DNA of 64,000 bases from Paraburkholderia sp. BCC1884 (GCF_900996225.1 NZ_CAAJGL010000068.1:1798001-1862000); one strand, 5' to 3'; counted from the stretch's first letter, positions 42,549 through 55,300 are shown. Numbers and translations: made by a program. The notes: generated from the letters alone by a model not told the origin.

Positions 42549-43891
42549 AGTCCGCTCCACGCGCGGAAGGTAGCGAGCGGCCGGCGCAACAGAAAATAGG
42601 CCAGCGTGACGCGTTTGCCGTAGAGCTTCGCCGTGCCGTGCAGGCCGAGGCGCGCCTGGTCGCGTTGGCCGTCGCCGTCCACGCTTGCCAGCAACCGGTA
42701 CGCGACGATGCCGTCTTCGCTGGCCTTCGCCTGATAACTGGTTTCGAGAATGCGTCCGTGCAGCGGTGCGAGTGGGTAAGCGGTGAGATAAAGCGTCACC
42801 TCGGCGCCGGGTTCCAGCGCGATGGCGTCGGCCACGGCCAGCTGAATCAGGATCGCCGGCTTGTTGGGATCGGCCAGTTGCAGAATACGTTCGCCGGTGA
42901 CGACGGGTTTGCCGATCCAGTCGTTGGGGTCGCCGAACACTGCGACGCCCGCTTCGGGCGCGAATACCTGCGTGCGCTTCAGTTGTGCAGTGACGGCCGC
43001 GAGTTCGGCACGGCGTTGTTCGGCCGTGCCGTTCAGCACGGTCAATTCGTTCTTGCTCTGCGGATTGTCGAAGGCACGTTGGCTCGCCGCCATCAGTTCG
43101 GCGTCGGCGACGGCGACCTGTCGGCTGAGCACTTCGACGCGGCTTCGCAACGAGGTTTCGTCGAGCGAGAACAGCAGCGTGCCTGCTTTCACGGCCTGGT
43201 TTGGACGCACCGCCATGCGTTCGACGACGCCGTCGATCGGCGAACTGATGATGCGCGCGTCGCTCGATACGATCTCGGCGGGCGCGAGTACGGTCTGCCG
43301 CACTGGAATCAGCAGCAGGATCGCGGCGGCGGCCAGCGCGCCGGCGCTCTGACGACGCGTCGGCCGCCAACGCAGCGGACGGCGTTGCCGGACCAATGCG
43401 TTCCAGCAATAGCCCCAGGTCTGCACGACCCCGCGCAGGGTCGGCGCGAGCGTTTCAGCCGGGCGCTCATCGAGCAGCGTCAACAGCAGGCCGAGCCGTT
43501 TGCCGTTCGGCTCGTGAATGGGCACGCACCAGAGTCCCGCCGGCCACCATTCGGACCAGCCGTCCGCGATATCGGGCGGCGGCTCCGCCGCATCGCGCGC
43601 GAGCCACTGCGGCTCGCGGCCTTCGAGTTGCGACGCCAGCCAGCGAACCGCGCGCTGCAGCCAGACGAGGTAAGGCGAGTCTTCGGTCGGTTTGGCGAGC
43701 CCGGAAATACACAGCAACTCGAAGCGCTTGCCGTGTTCGGCGAACACGAGCGCCTGACGGTAATTGAGTAGCGAGTAGGGGTCGTTGGCGATCGAAAACG
43801 CCAGCGTATTCAACGAATCCGCCGCCAGTGCGCGATCGCGCAACGCATCCAGATACAGCAGCAATTGGGGATGAGGAAGCGCTTCGTTCAT
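42545..43891 (-). CDS. HlyD-family adaptor with GAF-like N-terminal domain
   Basis: 448 residues from the ATG overlapping the previous stop. The first 165 residues are soluble and GAF-like (SIANDPYSLLNYRQALVFAE, AGLWCVPIHEPNGKRLGLLL). A transmembrane helix follows near residue 180 (AGALAAAAILLLIPV). Then comes a membrane-fusion-protein core: lipoyl half-motifs (ISSPIDGVVERMAVRPNQAV, FAPEAGVAVFGDPNDWIGKP), a helical hairpin and a beta-barrel. It should bridge the inner and outer membranes with the TolC-type protein encoded nearby. A cytoplasmic sensor-like domain on an adaptor is unusual. Confidence 0.8.
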   Translation of the reverse strand: MNEALPHPQLLLYLDALRDRALAADSLNTLAFSIANDPYSLLNYRQALVFAEHGKRFELLCISGLAKPTEDSPYLVWLQRAVRWLASQLEGREPQWLARDAAEPPPDIADGWSEWWPAGLWCVPIHEPNGKRLGLLLTLLDERPAETLAPTLRGVVQTWGYCWNALVRQRRPLRWRPTRRQSAGALAAAAILLLIPVRQTVLAPAEIVSSDARIISSPIDGVVERMAVRPNQAVKAGTLLFSLDETSLRSRVEVLSRQVAVADAELMAASQRAFDNPQSKNELTVLNGTAEQRRAELAAVTAQLKRTQVFAPEAGVAVFGDPNDWIGKPVVTGERILQLADPNKPAILIQLAVADAIALEPGAEVTLYLTAYPLAPLHGRILETSYQAKASEDGIVAYRLLASVDGDGQRDQARLGLHGTAKLYGKRVTLAYFLLRRPLATFRAWSGL

Positions 43892-44664
43892 TGCGCGGGC
43901 GGGAAACGAGCCGTGCCGCTCATGCCGGCAACCAGTTCGGGATGATCGCCGTCGAGTTGCGCTTCGAGTTCGACCGTTTGCGCTACCGCATCGACACGGG
44001 AATTCACCGCACTGACATGCGCGGGATAAGTCTTGCCGGTTTCGTGAATCGTGATGTCGAGATGGGCGTTCGGCTTCAGCTTCACCAGAAGCGAGGAGGG
44101 CACGTTGAGCCGCACCTTGAGCGCGCCGTCGCCGACGAGGTCGACGATCGGCGTGCCGGCGCTCACCGTCTGATAAGGCTTCACGTAAACCTTCGCCACG
44201 TGTCCGCTGAACGGTGCGATCACGCGGCAATAGCCGAGTTGCGCGTTGGCGAGCGACAGCGCGCCCTGTGCTTTCTCGACCTCGGTGGCGGACATGGCGA
44301 CCTCGATGTCGCCGGCCGCCTTCAGTTCGCGCAGACTGCGTTTGGCCGTGAGGTTCTGCCGCGCCATGTTCAATTCCGCCTTGGCGACATCGGTGCGCGC
44401 CTGCACTTCGGCGCAATTGAGCAGGGCGAGCACGGCATTGCGCGCGAAGGGTTTGCCCAGCGTCGCGCGCAGATCGGTGATCGTGCCGTTCATCTGGCTC
44501 GACAGGGTGGTCTCGAGGTTCGGCGCAAGGAGCACGCGAATCGCGTTGGGGTCGTCGAAGCTGTCGCCGCTGCCTGCGGGTTTCGCGGCGTGAGCGGCGG
44601 TGACGGAAAGGAACAGCGCTGTAGCGAGCGCGACATGGCGGGACTTACTGGACAGCAGGCGCAT
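43888..44664 (-). CDS. Periplasmic HlyD/RND-type adaptor subunit
   Basis: 258 residues from the ATG behind a strong GGAGGT site; an ATG 12 bp earlier is possible. Signal peptide about residues 1-26 (ending AHA). Short membrane fusion protein: barrel-sandwich half-motifs GTITDLRATLGKPFARNAVL and RVIAPFSGHVAKVYVKPYQ, a coiled-coil hairpin (residues about 75-130) and a beta-barrel (LKVRLNVPSSLLVKLKPNAH). It overlaps the following adaptor gene (ATGA) and the preceding TolC-family gene by 20 bp. Confidence 0.85.
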   Translation of the reverse strand: MRLLSSKSRHVALATALFLSVTAAHAAKPAGSGDSFDDPNAIRVLLAPNLETTLSSQMNGTITDLRATLGKPFARNAVLALLNCAEVQARTDVAKAELNMARQNLTAKRSLRELKAAGDIEVAMSATEVEKAQGALSLANAQLGYCRVIAPFSGHVAKVYVKPYQTVSAGTPIVDLVGDGALKVRLNVPSSLLVKLKPNAHLDITIHETGKTYPAHVSAVNSRVDAVAQTVELEAQLDGDHPELVAGMSGTARFPPAQ

Positions 44665-46360
44665 TGCCACCTCCATTGGGTGTGGCGATCTGCGGGCCGA
44701 GGCTGGTATGTGTGGCGGCGCTCGGCAGCCACTGTTGGCTTTGCGCGCTGAGTGCAGGCATAAATTGCGAGGCGGGTGGCAAGGTGGGCTGTAAAGTCAC
44801 CGGTTGCGCCTGATCGGACGAGGGCGAAGGTGAGGGCGAAGGTGAGGGCGACGGCATGGGCAGTTGCTGCTCCTGTTGCTGCTGCAGGTCGACCGTTTTT
44901 TCGATTTCCTGCGCGAGCGTCTTGACGTCGTCTTTGGCGATCGCGTCCGGCATCACGTCGAAACCGATCGAGTTGTACAGACGGCCCCACGCGGCCTGAG
45001 CATCCGAATACGCGGCCTCGCGTTGATAGCGCGACAACAGATAACGACCTTCAGCGCGAATCACTTCGAGCTCCGAACCGAACGAGGTCGTGTGCGCGGC
45101 CTGTGCATAGTCGAGCAGGCTGCGATCGACGCGCAGACTGTCGTCGGCGAACTGGACCTCTTCGAGCGAGAGCCGGTAGCGCAGCGTGCCGACCCGCACT
45201 TGCGTGAGAATCGCCATCGACAGCGCGAGCCGGCGCATATCGTCGGTCTTCGTCTGCGTGTCCTGCTGCGCATTCAAAGAAGGAATCTGCAGCAGCCGGA
45301 ACAGGTTCATCGACACCCGCACCCCCACCGCCGACCAGAGGTTGTTGTAGAGATAAGTGTTGGAATCGTAGTTCGTGCTCAGATCGATACCGATGTTCGG
45401 CCAGAGCTGGGTCTTGGCGATCTTGATGTCGTTTTCGTTGACGCGTTTTCGATACCACTCTTCCATGATTTCAGGCCGGTTCTGCAAAGCCAGTTGTTCC
45501 AGTTGCGGCTCGGGCACCGAAAGCGGCGGCAACGCGCCTTCCTGCGTATCGGCCAGCACGAGCGGCGTGCCGGGCGGCAAGGACATCAGCGCGGCCAGTT
45601 CGGACTGCGCGAATTCGAGATCCTGACGGCGGATGGTCAGCAGCGAGACGGAGTCGAGCAGTGCGCGCTGGTACGCGAGAATTTCCTGTTTCGGCAGCAG
45701 GCCCTTGTTCTCGGCTTCGCGTGCGGCGCGCAATGCGGTGAAGGTGCGCGCCAGCAGTTGATCCACTTCCGGCTTGAGGCGCTGTGCCGCCAGCGCGCGC
45801 CAATACGCGTTGCGTACGTCCTGCAGGACGTTTTGCGCGACCTTGCGGCGCCGCTCTTCCGCCATCAGCACCTGATCGGCCTTCTGCTGCGTGCGGTAAT
45901 AAGCCACGCCGAAGTCGAGCAGATTCCAGCTCATGCCGAGTGCGGCGACCTCGTGATAACGCTGTTCGGAGGTGGACGGCCGCAACGTCACCTGACGGTC
46001 CTCGATGCCGACCGAGGTGCCGCCCGAATCGTTGCTGCGATCCGAGTAACCCGCCGAGGCGACCAGCTGCGGCAACAGTTCATTGGTCGAGACATCGCGC
46101 AGGTTCGAGGCCAGTGCGCTTTCGAGCAGTTTGAGCCGGTAGTCGAGGTTGTACTTGAGCGCGCGGGCCGCCGCCTCATAGAACGTAATCGGGCCCGTAA
46201 CGGGTTCTTGCGCGCTGTACATCGCGAGCTGATCGTCGACGACCCGTTGACGAACTTCGTCTTTCGTCGTCGGGCGGGGCTGAAGCGATGCGCAGCCCGT
46301 CAAAACCAGCATGGTGCACGTGATCGTTGCACCCAGGACGTGAGCCTGGTGTTTCCGCAT
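44645..46360 (-). CDS. TolC-family outer-membrane lipoprotein
   Basis: 571 residues with a lipobox LTGC (C23) at the end of the signal peptide, as in OprM-type factors. Long helical repeats of the TolC fold follow (YEAAARALKYNLDYRLKLLE, RKVAQNVLQDVRNAYWRALA, ILAYQRALLDSVSLLTIRRQ, SELEVIRAEGRYLLSRYQRE). The C-terminal 90 residues are Gln- and Pro-rich, including a Pro-Ser repeat. It begins 31 bp after the giant surface-protein gene and is first of the export genes, so it is the likely outer-membrane exit. Confidence 0.9.
   Translation of the reverse strand: MRKHQAHVLGATITCTMLVLTGCASLQPRPTTKDEVRQRVVDDQLAMYSAQEPVTGPITFYEAAARALKYNLDYRLKLLESALASNLRDVSTNELLPQLVASAGYSDRSNDSGGTSVGIEDRQVTLRPSTSEQRYHEVAALGMSWNLLDFGVAYYRTQQKADQVLMAEERRRKVAQNVLQDVRNAYWRALAAQRLKPEVDQLLARTFTALRAAREAENKGLLPKQEILAYQRALLDSVSLLTIRRQDLEFAQSELAALMSLPPGTPLVLADTQEGALPPLSVPEPQLEQLALQNRPEIMEEWYRKRVNENDIKIAKTQLWPNIGIDLSTNYDSNTYLYNNLWSAVGVRVSMNLFRLLQIPSLNAQQDTQTKTDDMRRLALSMAILTQVRVGTLRYRLSLEEVQFADDSLRVDRSLLDYAQAAHTTSFGSELEVIRAEGRYLLSRYQREAAYSDAQAAWGRLYNSIGFDVMPDAIAKDDVKTLAQEIEKTVDLQQQQEQQLPMPSPSPSPSPSPSSDQAQPVTLQPTLPPASQFMPALSAQSQQWLPSAATHTSLGPQIATPNGGGNAPAVQ
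44820..44855. repeat. 12-bp tandem repeat in the TolC-family gene
   Basis: Three copies of GAGGGCGAAGGT (the third differs at two positions) encode the Pro-Ser repeat in the C-terminal tail. The unit is a multiple of three, so copy-number changes would vary tail length without frameshift. Confidence 0.7.
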
Positions 46361-46390
46361 AACCGGTCCTCGTTCGCATACGTTCGAATA

Positions 46391-49300
46391 CTAATGTTCG
46401 ACGGATTTTTCTACGTTCTGAGGTGCTTCAGGCAACTTGAGCGCCGCGACGCGCAATTGATTCACGAAACTTTGTGCTGTCCGGGCCGGCGCTTTTTCGA
46501 CGATCGGCTTGAGCCCGTGGGTGAGATGGTCGGAGAGCGGGGCGAACAGCGACGGGTCGGGCAGCAGGCCGTCTGCGGTGAGATCCGTGCGCGAGTGCTG
46601 GCCGAACGCCCAGGCGCGGTCGAAGGCGCTCTCCCGTTGGCTGGCACGCACGGACTGTGCGACGAATTGGCCGGGCACGTGGCCAAGCCCGTCGCCGACG
46701 GGGGTCTCGTCGTCGAGCGGATAAAGCGGCCAGCCAATCTGGCTGCCGTCGGTTTCACGCGCCGAGACGAGTGAACGCACCGCGTCCCGTTCCACGACCG
46801 GCGTGATGAACACCGCCGGCTCGAACGACAGCGCGGGCGGTTGGTCCGCGCGGTTGCCCAGATCGCGGTCCCAATGCGCGCCGCCGCTCGGTGGAATGTA
46901 CGGCGAGGCAATGTCGAGATTGATGACGAGCTGGGCCTGATCGGTCGCGCCGGCGAGATCGCTGATCGTGTAGGTGAACGGGTCGTGCAGCACCTGACCG
47001 AGCCCGGCTGCGGCGAGCACCTGCGGGTTGGTCAGGTCGAGGACATAGGTGTAGGTGCCGTTGGCGTTGAGCACGAGGGTGCCGTAGCGCCCCGCCAGGG
47101 CCTGGCCCGGCGTGCCCGCCGTGCCGCTGCCGGTTTCTTCGCCCGTGCGGATGCCGACCACGCTCAGGTGATCGTTGGCGTCGACGTCGGTGTCGTTGCT
47201 CAGGACGTTGCCGCTGGCTTGCGGTGTCGGCGACTGGTCGCTCGCCACGTTGCTGTCATCGTGTGCGACGGGCGCATCGTCGGCGCCGTGGATCGTGATG
47301 GTGAGGCTGGCCTTCGCAGTCGCACCGGCCGTGTCGCGCAGGGTGTAGGTGAACACCTCGGTGAGCGTCTCGCTACTGGTGCGCAAGGCCTGCACCGCGG
47401 CGTTGGCGTTGTCGACCACATAGTCGTAGTTGCCGTCCGCATTCACGACGAGATGGCCGTAGCGTCCCGCGAGTTCGGCGCCGGCATTGGCCGATTGCCC
47501 GTCTGCGTTGGCCACGTCGACCACGGTCTGGGTCTCGCCGTTGGCGGCGCTGTCGACATCGGTATCGTTGCCGAGCACGTTGCCGGTGGCGTCCCGCCCC
47601 GGCGTGCCGTTGTTGACGCCGCCCGCTTCGAGCGCGGTGCCCGCGTCGTTATTGGCGACCGGCGTATCGTTCTGCCCGTCGATCGTGATGCGCAACTGCG
47701 CCGTGGCCTGGGCGCCGAGCACGTCGTCGACGGTATAGGTGAACGTGTCCTGCAAGGTCTGACTGGCGGTGCGCAAAGCCTGTACCGCGGCCGAGTCGTT
47801 GTCGACCACGTAGCTCCATGTGCCGTCTGCGTTCAGCGTGAGCGTGCCGTACATGCCTTGCAGCGCGCTGCCCACCGCGCCGGTGGTGCCCGTGGCCGTG
47901 GCGTCGCCAGTGCGGATTCCTGCCACGTGGATCGCGTCGCCGTCCGGGTCGGAGTCGTTGGTCAGCACGTTGCCCGATGGGTTCACGCCCGGCGTCGTGT
48001 TGGCGATGCCGCCCGCTTCGAGCGCGGTGCCCGCGTCACCGGTGGCCACCGGTGCGTCGTTACGTCCGCGTACCACGATGGTGATCTGCGCGAGGTCGGA
48101 GAGGCCGCCCTTGTCGGTGGCCTGGTAGGTGAAGACATCGGTCACCGCCTGCAGCGGGCCGAGCGCGATCAGTGTCGCGTTGCTCGTATCGACGTCGTAG
48201 ACATAGGTACCGTCCGCGCCGAGCACCAGGTCGCCGTACTGGCCGTGCAACACGCTCGCGTTCGCGCTGCCGCTGCCGGTCCCGGTTGCAACGGCGCTCA
48301 GCGCACCGCCCGCGGCTTCTGTGCCGGAGCGCGCGGCGGTGACGGTCAGCGCGTCGCCGGCGTCCACGTCGGTGTCGTTGGTCAGCACGTTGCCGGTCGG
48401 ATTATGGGCGTTGCCGTTACCGTTGTCCGCCGCCGCGAGCGCGAGGTCGTCGTTCGCGACGGGGGCATCCCACGCGCCTTGAATCTGCACGGTGAGTTGG
48501 GCCGTGTCGGACGCGCCCGCGGTGTCGTGCATGCGATAGCTGAACGTGTCGGTGACGCTTTGGCCGGGAATCAGCGCTTGCACCGCCGCGAGGCTGTTGT
48601 CGACCGTGTAGGTGTAGCTGCCGTCGGGATTGAGAGTCAGCGTGCCGTAGGTGCCCGCAATCGTCGTCGCACCGTTCACGGCGGCGAATGCGCCGCCGGC
48701 CGCTTCGGTGCCGCTGCGCGCGCCGTCTACCGTTTTCGTGTCGCCGGCGTCGACATCGGTATCGTTGGTCAGCACGTTGCCGGCCGGATTGACGCCCGCC
48801 GTCGCGTTATCGGTGCCGCCCGCTTCGGTGGCGCCCGCCTGATCGTTCTGCGCGACCGGCGTGTCGTTCTGCCCGGAAATCACGATATCGAGCTCGGCCT
48901 GATCCGTCGCGCCGTGCGGGTCCGTCACCGTGTAAGTGAAGTGCTCGACCAGCTGGTCGGTCGGCAGGCGCAGCGCCTGCACCGCCGCATTGCCGTTGTC
49001 GACCACGTAGGTATAGGTGCCATCGGCGTTCAGCGTCAGGCTGCCGTATTGCCCTTGCAGCGATTGCCCGACCGTGCCGGCAGTGCCGGTGCCGGTTTCC
49101 GCGCCCGTGCGGATCGCCGAAACGGCGAGGGCGTCGCCGTCCGGGTCGCTGTCGTTGCTGAGCACGTTGCCGGCCGGATTGACGCCGGGTGTGCCGTTGT
49201 CCACCCCGCCGGCTTCGCGGGCCTGAGCCGTGTCGTTCTGCGCGACCGGCGCGTCGTTGATGCCGACCACGGTGATCACCAGCTGCGCGCGATCGGTCAG

Positions 49301-52300
49301 GCCGCTCGTATCGACGATCTCGTAGGTGAAGGTTTCGGTCAGCGTCGCACCGGCCGCGAGCCCGCGCACGCTGGCGTTGCTGCTGTCCACGTCATAGGTG
49401 TACGAACCGTCCGCTCCGATATGCAGCGTGCCGTAGTTGCCGTTCACCACGGCACCGCTCGTCGCAGTCGTGCCGGTCGCGACCGCCGTCAACGTTCCGC
49501 TTGCGGCTTCGAGTCCGCTGCGCACGCCGTCGACCTGGAGCAGGGTATCGGGCTGGTCGGTATGGTCCACGTCCGTATCGATACCGTTGCCGCCAGGCTG
49601 ATCGACCGAACCGGGACGGCTCGCGGTCGTGATGACATTGCCGCTCGGATTGACGGGGTTCACGCCGAGCTGCGTCGAGCCCGCCGTCGCGGTGGCCTGG
49701 TCGTCGCTTGCAACGGGGTTGTCGTTTGCGCCGTGGATCTGGATTTGCAGTTGCGCCAGATCGCTCAGGCCGCCCGCGTCGGTGAGCTGATAGGTGAAGG
49801 TGTCGACCAGCGGGGCATCGCCCGGCACGCGCGATTGCACGACGGCATTGTTATTGTCGACCACATAGCGATAACTGCCGTCGGCGCCGATGGTGAGCGT
49901 GCCGTACGTGCCGACGATGATCGTGCCCGTCCCGCTCGTCGTGCCCGCCGCGACCGTGGCAAGCGGGCTGTTGACCAGCGCCTCGGGCCGATTCGTGATG
50001 CCGGTAACCGCTCTGGTCTCGCCGTTGGCGGCGCTGTCGACATCGGTATCGTTGCCGAGCACGTTGCCGGTGGCGTCGCTGCCGGGCGTGCCGTTGAGCA
50101 CGCCGCCGGCTTCGGTCGCAGAGCCGATGTCGTCGACTCCGATCGGCGCGTCGTTCGCGCCGTGAATCGTGACCGTGAGTGTGGCCGTGGAAGTGGCGTT
50201 GCCCGTGTCGGAAATCGTGTACGTGAACACCTCAGTCAAGGTTTGACCCGGCAAACGCAGCGCCTGAACAGTTGCATTGCCGTTGTCCACCGTGTACTGG
50301 TAGCCGCCGTTGATGCCGATGGTCAGCGAGCCGTACAGACCCGCCAGTACCGTCTGGCCGGGCAACGCGATCGCCGTGCCGTCCTGGCTGCTGACGCTGA
50401 TGACCCGCAGCGAATCGCCGTTGGTGGCGATATCGACGTCGGTGTCGTTGGCGAGCACGTTGCCGGTCGGATCGACGCCGGGCTGGTTGTTGGCGCTGCC
50501 GCCCGCCTCGGTCGCGGAAGCCGTGTCGGCGACGGCCACCGGCGGGTCGTTGACCGGCACCACGGTGATCGCCAGCGTGCTTTGGGTGTTGAGCGCGTCG
50601 CCCGGCTCGCCGGGAATGCCGTCGCCGTCGTGATCGCCGAAGTTGCCCAGGTCGTTGGTGTTGATCGTCAGCGTGTCGGCGCCGTTGTAGTTCAGATTGC
50701 CGAGATACTGCAGATTGGCGAGCGCGGTGTTCAGATCGGCCTGGCTGCCGGTCAACACCAGCACGGCGGTATTCGCGCCGCTCTCGGTCACACCGGCTGG
50801 CAGCGCGCTGAGCGACAGCGTGCCGTGCAGCACGGTCAGCGTGATCTGCAGATCGCGATTGCCCGCATCGACGTCGGAGACCGTCACGCCGGCGACACTG
50901 AAGGTGATGTCTTCGAGTCCCGAAGGCGAGGCCGTGGGCAAGTGATTGACCGGCGCGTCGTTCTGTTCGACGTAGCCGGCATTGGCGGCCGCCGTGCCGC
51001 CGTCCGCGAGCGCGACGCCGATGGTGCCGAGCGGCGTCGACGCATCGCTGTCGATGCGCACCGCCAGCGTGCCGACCGGCTGCGGATAGCTCAGCGTGCC
51101 GGTTGGCGTCTGGATCTGGTAGGTCCCCGTGGGGAGCACGCCGAAATGATACTCACCGTTGCTGTCGGTGATGGTCGTGTAGACGAGGTTGTCACCGGTC
51201 GTGGCGAGCATGCCGTCCGCGCCGGCCCACGTCAGCGTGACCGTCTGGCCCTCGAGACCGGGGCCGTCCGGCGTGCTCGACGAAGTGGCCGAGGCCGTGT
51301 CGTCCCACAGCGTGCCGCTGATCACACCGAGCCCCGCAGCGGCCTCGCGAATATAGGTATTCGGGCCGACGCCACTGCCGGTGCGCTCGCCGTCGCTGTT
51401 GCCGGGCGTGGCGCCCACGCTCGAACCGCCCCAGGTGGTGAAACTGCTGGGCAGGCTGGTCCAGGTGACGGTGGCATCGGTCGGCGCAATGGCCGCCGTA
51501 TTGGGCGCGCTGGCAGAATAAAACACCGAGACTTGCGCGTTGGAAGCGAGTCTGGCGAACGTGATGTCAAGTCCGTTCGTCATATCGACGCTCACGCCGA
51601 TGCCCGCGAGTTGCGCGGCCGTGTACGACTGGTTGTTGAGAACGAGGTGGTCGAAGGTGTAGTTCGACGCGGTCGGAAAACTGTCGGTCAGCGTGACGTC
51701 GTATGCGGGCGAGCCGCCGCTTTGCGTGAAGCCGATCTCGACGCTGGCGGTGCCGAGCCCCGGCGTCGCGCTGGTCGGATTGAAGCTGACGACCTGCTTG
51801 GTCATGCCGGTGATGGACGGCTCGACCACGTCCTCGCGCACGGTGTCGGAGTGCGACAGATCGGTCGCGCCGGAACGATCCACGGCGCTCACCGAGAGCG
51901 CCGTGCCACCGACGTTCGATGCCTGGTTGAGCACCCGCGCATTGAACTCCAGCGACACGCCTTCCTTGTCCGCGTCGCTGTCCATGTTGACCAGGTTGCC
52001 CAAATGGAAGGTGATGACCTGGTTGCCGTTGCTGTCGGTCGTGACGTCGATGTCCGCCGCATTGAGCACGCCGTCAGGCGCTGCGCCGGTGAGACCGGGC
52101 GTAATCGGCTCGGCCTGCTCGCTGAACTGGTTGCCGACGACGTTGAGCGTGCCGCCGGTAATCAGATTCGCAAGATTCGTGGTAATGCCGTTGTTCGAAA
52201 TGAACGCGAGCATGGCCGTACCGTCGTTGATGAAGCCGAGTCCGTTCTGCAGGGTGACTTGCAGCGTGTAGTCGTTGGTTGAACCTTCGGCGAGAATCGC

Positions 52301-55300
52301 GACCACGCGATAGCGGACGATTTCGCCTACCGTGACGCTTTCGTCCGTGGCGTCGGTAGGCGTCGCGGCGGGGGTGTCCGGCAGGCCGCCCACGCGCGAA
52401 ACGATGACCGTCTGCGCGACCGGCACGACCAGCGTCGAATCCGACCGATAGTCGTTGAGCACGCCGCTGTTGAGCGCGCCGTCCACGCCGGTGCGCTCGC
52501 CGGCCGGATCCGCCGTGCCGCCGACGCTGCCGTCGAGGCTGGTCCATTGCACGCTCGCCGTGTTGGCGAACGACGGCTCGCTCGCCGCCGCGGCCAGTAC
52601 GGTGCCCGAGACGCGCAGGGTGATGCTGCCGCCCGTGGCGATGTCGACGTTGGCGCCGGTTGCCGTGCGCAACTGTCCGCCGACCAGTTCGAAGTCCGCA
52701 CCGCCGTTATTGGTCGCGCCGCCGCTGTAAGTCACGCCAAGCAGCGTCAGGCCGCTCAGCTCGGTGGGCAGCGTGTCGAGAAAGCTGATGTCGTAGGCGT
52801 TGAAGTCCGTGCTTGCCGTGCCATTGCTGATCGTGATGTCGTACTCGACCGTGTCGCCCTGATCGACGCCGAGGCCGGCGGTCGAAGTCGAGGTCTGCGC
52901 AATCACCAAGGTGGGCTCGCGGATTACGACGGTCGGCGCGGCTGCCGTGGGCGCGACGGTTCGGTCCAGCGGCGCCGTGCCATTCGGCGTGTCGCCGTCG
53001 GGATCGCTGAAGACGAGTTGCGCGGTGTTGGTCAGTGTGGTGCCCGCCTGGTTGCCGGCCACGTCGCTCGCCACCAGCCGCACGCGGATCACGAAGCTGT
53101 TGTTGCCCGCGTCGTTGTCCGCATTGGCCTTCGATACCGTGAAGGTCCAGTGCCCACCGACGCCATCCGCGCCCAGCGTGCCGCCGTTCAGCCCACTCAG
53201 CGCGTCGCCGCTGAGCGTGCCGTTGAAGTTGGCGGTCAGCGCGGCGCTGCCGGCCACTGTCGTGATCAGCTGATAGCCGAGACCGCCGTTGAAACTGGTG
53301 TCGAGATGCAGGCCGGCCGGAATCAGATCGTCGATGCGGAGATTTTGGGTACTGCCTTCGGGCAAGGTCACGACGATGTCGTACTGCATGCTCTCGCCGA
53401 TTACCAGATCGCTCCCGGTGGTCTGCGCGGCGCTGGAGTCGCCGTTATCGAGCGTGCCGCCGGCGTATTGCACGCTGACTGTCGGCGCGGCGACCTGCTC
53501 GGCGGCGGTGTCGGTCAGATCGGTCGGCGTGAAATCGGCGCCGCCTTCCACGCTCGCGTAATTGGTGAGCGCCGCGCTGGTCTGCAAGGTGCTGTCGGCA
53601 GGGATGCTGGCATCGACCGTGACGTCGTAGGTGATAACGACCAGGTTCGACCCGCTGGTGTCCGCCGTGGTGCCGCTGCGGCCTGCGAGCAGGGTGGCCA
53701 CGCCGCCCGCATCGAGAAAAGTGACCGTGTTGCCGGACACGCTGTAATCCACCCCGGCGACCAGCAAGGTGCCGTCGCCGCGATAGATCTTGAGGCCCGA
53801 TGTCGCGAGGCTGCCCCCCACGAACTGCAGGCCGGCGGGTAGCGTCACGCTGGTGGATACGTCGAATGCACCACCGCCGCCGGTGTTTTCGATCGCCGTG
53901 GCGAGGCGCAGCGTGTCGCCCGCGTCGATGCCGCTAACATTGCCGTCGACCGCGGCCAGGTCGGTCACGCTGCCGGTGAATGGCGTGCCGGTGCTGCCGG
54001 GCGCGCTCCACGTGCCGGTCGTGCCGGTGACCGTGCCGTCGCTGCTCGACACGACGCCTTGCTTGATGGCGAGGGTCGGTTCGGCGACGGAGACGATCGT
54101 CGTGACATCCGACGAGATCAGCGGCTGATGCGCGATCGTCGTCACCTGGCTCGATTGTGCGAGCACGTCGAGCGAGCGTTGGTCCGCGTAGGGCGTATCG
54201 CCGACGCGCAAGGTGAATTGCACCTGAATCGTGCTGCCGGCGCTCGCATTGGTGGCGAAGCTGCCGAAGTTGAAGATCAGCGAATTGCCCGTGCCATCGG
54301 CCACGCTGAGTACACCGCCCGCGTTCGTGTTGGCCGCGCCGAGCGACCATTGTCCGACGCCCGTGCCTTCGCTCCACGTAATGCCCGAGAGGCTCAGCAA
54401 CGGCAGCGGCAGATAGGCGGCCAGCTGGAACTGTTCGTAGTCGCCTGTTACCAGGTTGTACGTCATGCTGAAGGTAATCGTATCGCCCGGATTCAGTTCG
54501 CCGCTCGCGGGCGGCGCCGCGCCGTTGACCGACACGATCGCGATATCGACGGTGTGGGTGGGGATCGTGCTGCTCGTCTCCGATTGATCGGTGACGGCGC
54601 TGCCCGTGAGGTTGAGGTTGTCCGTCAGCAGGGTGGCGGTGACCGTGGCATTGTTGCCGATCGAATCGCCTTCGTTCAGGTCGCTCTGCGCGTAGGCCGT
54701 CGTGTAGCGCTGGTCGACGAGGGCGGTGTAGTTGACCGTTGCTGTGGTCGCGCCTTGCAGCACGTTGTCGAAGGCGAGGTCGCCGGCCAGGTTGCCGGCC
54801 TGCAGCACGCCGGCCGCCCGGATCGAGGCGCCGATGTCGAAGGTGACGGTCGTGGTGCCGTCGGCATTGACCGTGCTCGTGCTCACGAGTGCAATGGTGT
54901 GCGAGACGCCGGCGCTCACATAGGTGAGCGTGGGCGTGCCGGTCAGCGTCTGGCCGTCGCTCAGCTGGTCGGTAATGACGAACTGGCCTTGACCGAGTTG
55001 CGTCTGGCCCGCTGCGAAGTAGTCGGAAATCGCGATGTCGAGCGTATAGCCGAGCGTGTCGCCCGGCGAAATGCCCACGGTGCCCGTGTCGACCTGATCC
55101 GTGACCTGCTTTTCCAGTGTCACCGATTTGGCGATGAAGGTCGTGCCCGTGCCATCGGCCGAGCCGCTGAATGCCACCGAGGTGGCCGGCGGCGTCAGAT
55201 CGCGCGGGTCGAGCGGCGCCCACTCGCCGCTGCCGCTCGCCGTGCCGAACGCGATCGTCACCGGCGCACCGGAAACCGGGTCGATGACGGGCTGCCCGAA

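Noticed and set aside
46915..50560. Recent tandem duplication or CRISPR-like array
   Set aside because: Units are about 400 bp, coding and only moderately similar at DNA level; they are protein domain repeats.
46841..52282. 1813-codon open frame on the plus strand opposite the giant surface-protein gene
   Set aside because: It is a shadow frame created by GC-biased codons of the repeat region; its product is a low-complexity Arg/Val/Gly repeat without family features, and the minus-strand frame has clear domains.
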